Positions 6,794 to 7,675 of a stretch of DNA of 7,675 nt are shown here, piece by piece. Position 1 is the stretch's first letter, and every line of letters begins with the position of its first letter. This stretch comes from Oscillospiraceae bacterium (GTDB taxonomy: Bacteria; Bacillota; Clostridia; Oscillospirales; Ruminococcaceae), in contig JAGAUG010000083.1 in NCBI GenBank assembly GCA_017828935.1, forward strand, positions 1 through 7,675, in the 5' to 3' direction. The position numbers and the translations under genes are program-made. Below the pieces are notes generated by a model, which was not told the DNA's origin, did not search any database, and saw nothing but the letters and a program-made list of their open reading frames with translations.

Positions 6794-7302
6794 CTTTCGC
6801 TCGCCTCGTCAAAAAACTTATCTATAATTTTTTTGTGATCGTCTAGACTAATTTCTTTTTTGAGAACTTCAGCCGCCATCAAAACAGCTATATCAGCAAC
6901 TTCGTCCTTAATATTATTAATCGCTTTTTTAGACTCTAGCTCAATTTGTTTATTAGCTTTATTAATTAAATTGCTCGCTTTATCTCTTGCTTCGTTTATA
7001 ATCTCGTTATATTTTTCAGTTGCTCTAACTTTAGCGCTATCGATAATTTCTAAAGCCTCTTGATTAGAATTATTAATTTTGTTTTCGTAGTCTTTTTTAA
7101 GATCAGTCGCTTCTTCTAAAGTCTTATTAGCTCTATCATAATCTTGTTTTATTTCCGACTTTCTGTCGTTTATTATTTTATTAACAGGACCGAATAAAAA
7201 TTTTTTTATTATCTTATAAAGTATCAACGTATTAATTAAATTAAAAATTATAGTCCATTTGTCAATAGACAAAAAACTTAAATACTCTCCCGGTGATACC
7301 AT
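6790..7302 (-). CDS. atpF: ATP synthase Fo b subunit (peripheral stalk)
   Basis: Membrane-anchored stator that links subunit a to delta and the F1 head. The 170-residue chain starts with one membrane helix (about 11-31, LSIDKWTIIFNLINTLILYK) and continues with the conserved FLFGPVNKIINDRKSEI. A long charged coiled coil follows (about 45-150, rich in Glu, Lys, Ala and Asn), ending in AAEVLKKEISLDDHKKIIDKF, which contacts delta. Length and layout are normal for a single b subunit, with no second b or b' gene beside it. AAGGAG (7314-7319) lies 11 nt before the ATG. It starts 48 bp after atpE ends and overlaps atpH by 4 bp. Confidence 0.97.
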   Translation of the reverse strand: MVSPGEYLSFLSIDKWTIIFNLINTLILYKIIKKFLFGPVNKIINDRKSEIKQDYDRANKTLEEATDLKKDYENKINNSNQEALEIIDSAKVRATEKYNEIINEARDKASNLINKANKQIELESKKAINNIKDEVADIAVLMAAEVLKKEISLDDHKKIIDKFFDEASER

Positions 7303-7350
7303 ATATTAAAAAACTCCTTAATAAAATTAAAAAATATAAAGTTATAAAAA

Positions 7351-7614
7351 TTAGCCCAACATGTTAACTAGCGGATTTAAATATAATAATATCATAGCAA
7401 CAACTAGGCCATAGATTCCTGTTGTCTCAGCTATAGCCGCACCTAAAAGTAAGTTTTTTGTAATCAACGAAGAAGCTTCTGGCTGGCGAGCTACTGCTTC
7501 GACCGCCTTTCCAGCTGCGTACCCTTGACCAATTCCTGGGCCAACACCCGCTATCATAGCTATTCCTGCTCCAACAGCTGAAGCTGCTAATACTATTGCT
7601 CTTTCTAACATCAT
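7351..7614 (-). CDS. atpE: ATP synthase Fo c subunit with a Na+-binding signature
   Basis: Subunit of the membrane rotor ring that carries the coupling ion. Its 87 residues form a two-helix hairpin: helix 1 about 5-38 with the glycine-rich GAGIAMIAGVGPGIGQGYAAG, the polar loop ARQPEA (42-47), and helix 2 about 52-82. The ion-binding carboxylate is Glu63. Gln30, Thr64, Thr65 and Tyr68 match Gln32, Ser66, Thr67 and Tyr70, which coordinate or support Na+ in the Ilyobacter tartaricus ring. Na+ coupling is therefore predicted. No N-terminal signal extension is present. Two ATGs are adjacent (7612-7614 and 7609-7611). AAAGGA (7624-7629) is 9 nt from the first, which I chose, though the second is possible. 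Subunit a, whose residues would support the ion choice, is outside the window. Confidence 0.97.
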   Translation of the reverse strand: MMLERAIVLAASAVGAGIAMIAGVGPGIGQGYAAGKAVEAVARQPEASSLITKNLLLGAAIAETTGIYGLVVAMILLYLNPLVNMLG

Positions 7615-7651
7615 AAAACAACATCCTTTCGAATTTTAAAATTAAAATATA

Positions 7652-7675
7652 TATTATTTTTTATATTATTTTTTA
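7652..7675. repeat. Perfect 12-bp direct repeat in the AT-rich leader upstream of atpE
   Basis: TATTATTTTTTA occurs twice back to back and runs into the window edge, so more copies could follow. On the transcribed strand it gives A- and U-rich leader RNA upstream of the atpE ribosome binding site. In DNA this AT-rich it may be slippage with no function. I see no clear -35/-10 pair here. Confidence 0.6.

Noticed and set aside
6860..7063. Plus-strand open frame of 67 codons
   Set aside because: It is antisense to the coiled coil of atpF; its Ala/Ser/Leu richness follows from that gene's codons.
7427..7624. Minus-strand frame of 65 codons overlapping atpE
   Set aside because: It is a shifted frame of atpE, whose own frame encodes an unmistakable c subunit.
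1..7675. Recoding of UGA as Trp, considered because of the extreme AT content
   Set aside because: Trp positions checked in atpF and the P-type ATPase use TGG, and atpF ends in a normal TGA.

Overview
The window is one long, tightly packed, unidirectional gene cluster, all on the minus strand and so read from right to left. It holds most of an F1Fo ATP synthase operon in the classical bacterial order c, b, delta, alpha, gamma, beta, epsilon (atpE-F-H-A-G-D-C). This is followed without an evident terminator by a membrane-anchored protein of unknown function and the first 417 codons of a P-type cation ATPase. Gaps between genes run from a 4-bp overlap (atpF/atpH) to about 48 bp. Nearly every gene has a recognisable Shine-Dalgarno (SD) sequence, so the nine genes are probably co-transcribed. 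Subunit a (atpB), which normally precedes atpE, is not visible and would lie beyond the right edge.

Organism: the DNA is very AT-rich, with Lys, Ile and Asn heavily used in the less constrained subunits (delta, b, the middle of gamma). It uses the standard code (Trp is TGG) and strong AGGAG-type SD sequences. The ATP synthase proteins look like those of anaerobic, fermentative Gram-positive bacteria (Clostridia-like Firmicutes), possibly host-associated with a reduced genome. The exact lineage cannot be fixed from the sequence alone.

Region by region (in order of transcription): 7615-7675 AT-rich leader of atpE with a 12-bp tandem repeat; 7351-7614 atpE; 6790-7302 atpF; 6245-6793 atpH; 4702-6207 atpA (TTG start); 3814-4674 atpG; 2354-3766 atpD; 2049-2315 atpC (probable TTG start, short form); 1284-2033 unknown one-helix membrane protein; 1-1252 5' part of a P-type ATPase. 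No stretch over 300 bp lacks a gene. I see no RNA gene, mobile element, CRISPR array or convincing terminator.

How it fits together: the c subunit carries the complete residue set known to bind Na+ in the c-ring of Ilyobacter tartaricus (Gln in helix 1; Glu-Thr-Thr and Tyr in helix 2). The enzyme is therefore predicted to couple to Na+ rather than, or as well as, H+. The epsilon subunit lacks its whole C-terminal helical domain, the part that brakes ATP hydrolysis in many bacteria, which would suit an enzyme that also runs as an ion-pumping ATPase in a fermenter. A P-type ATPase of the CtpE-like group and an unknown single-pass protein in the same apparent transcript suggest a wider ion-homeostasis operon. 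This last point is inference.
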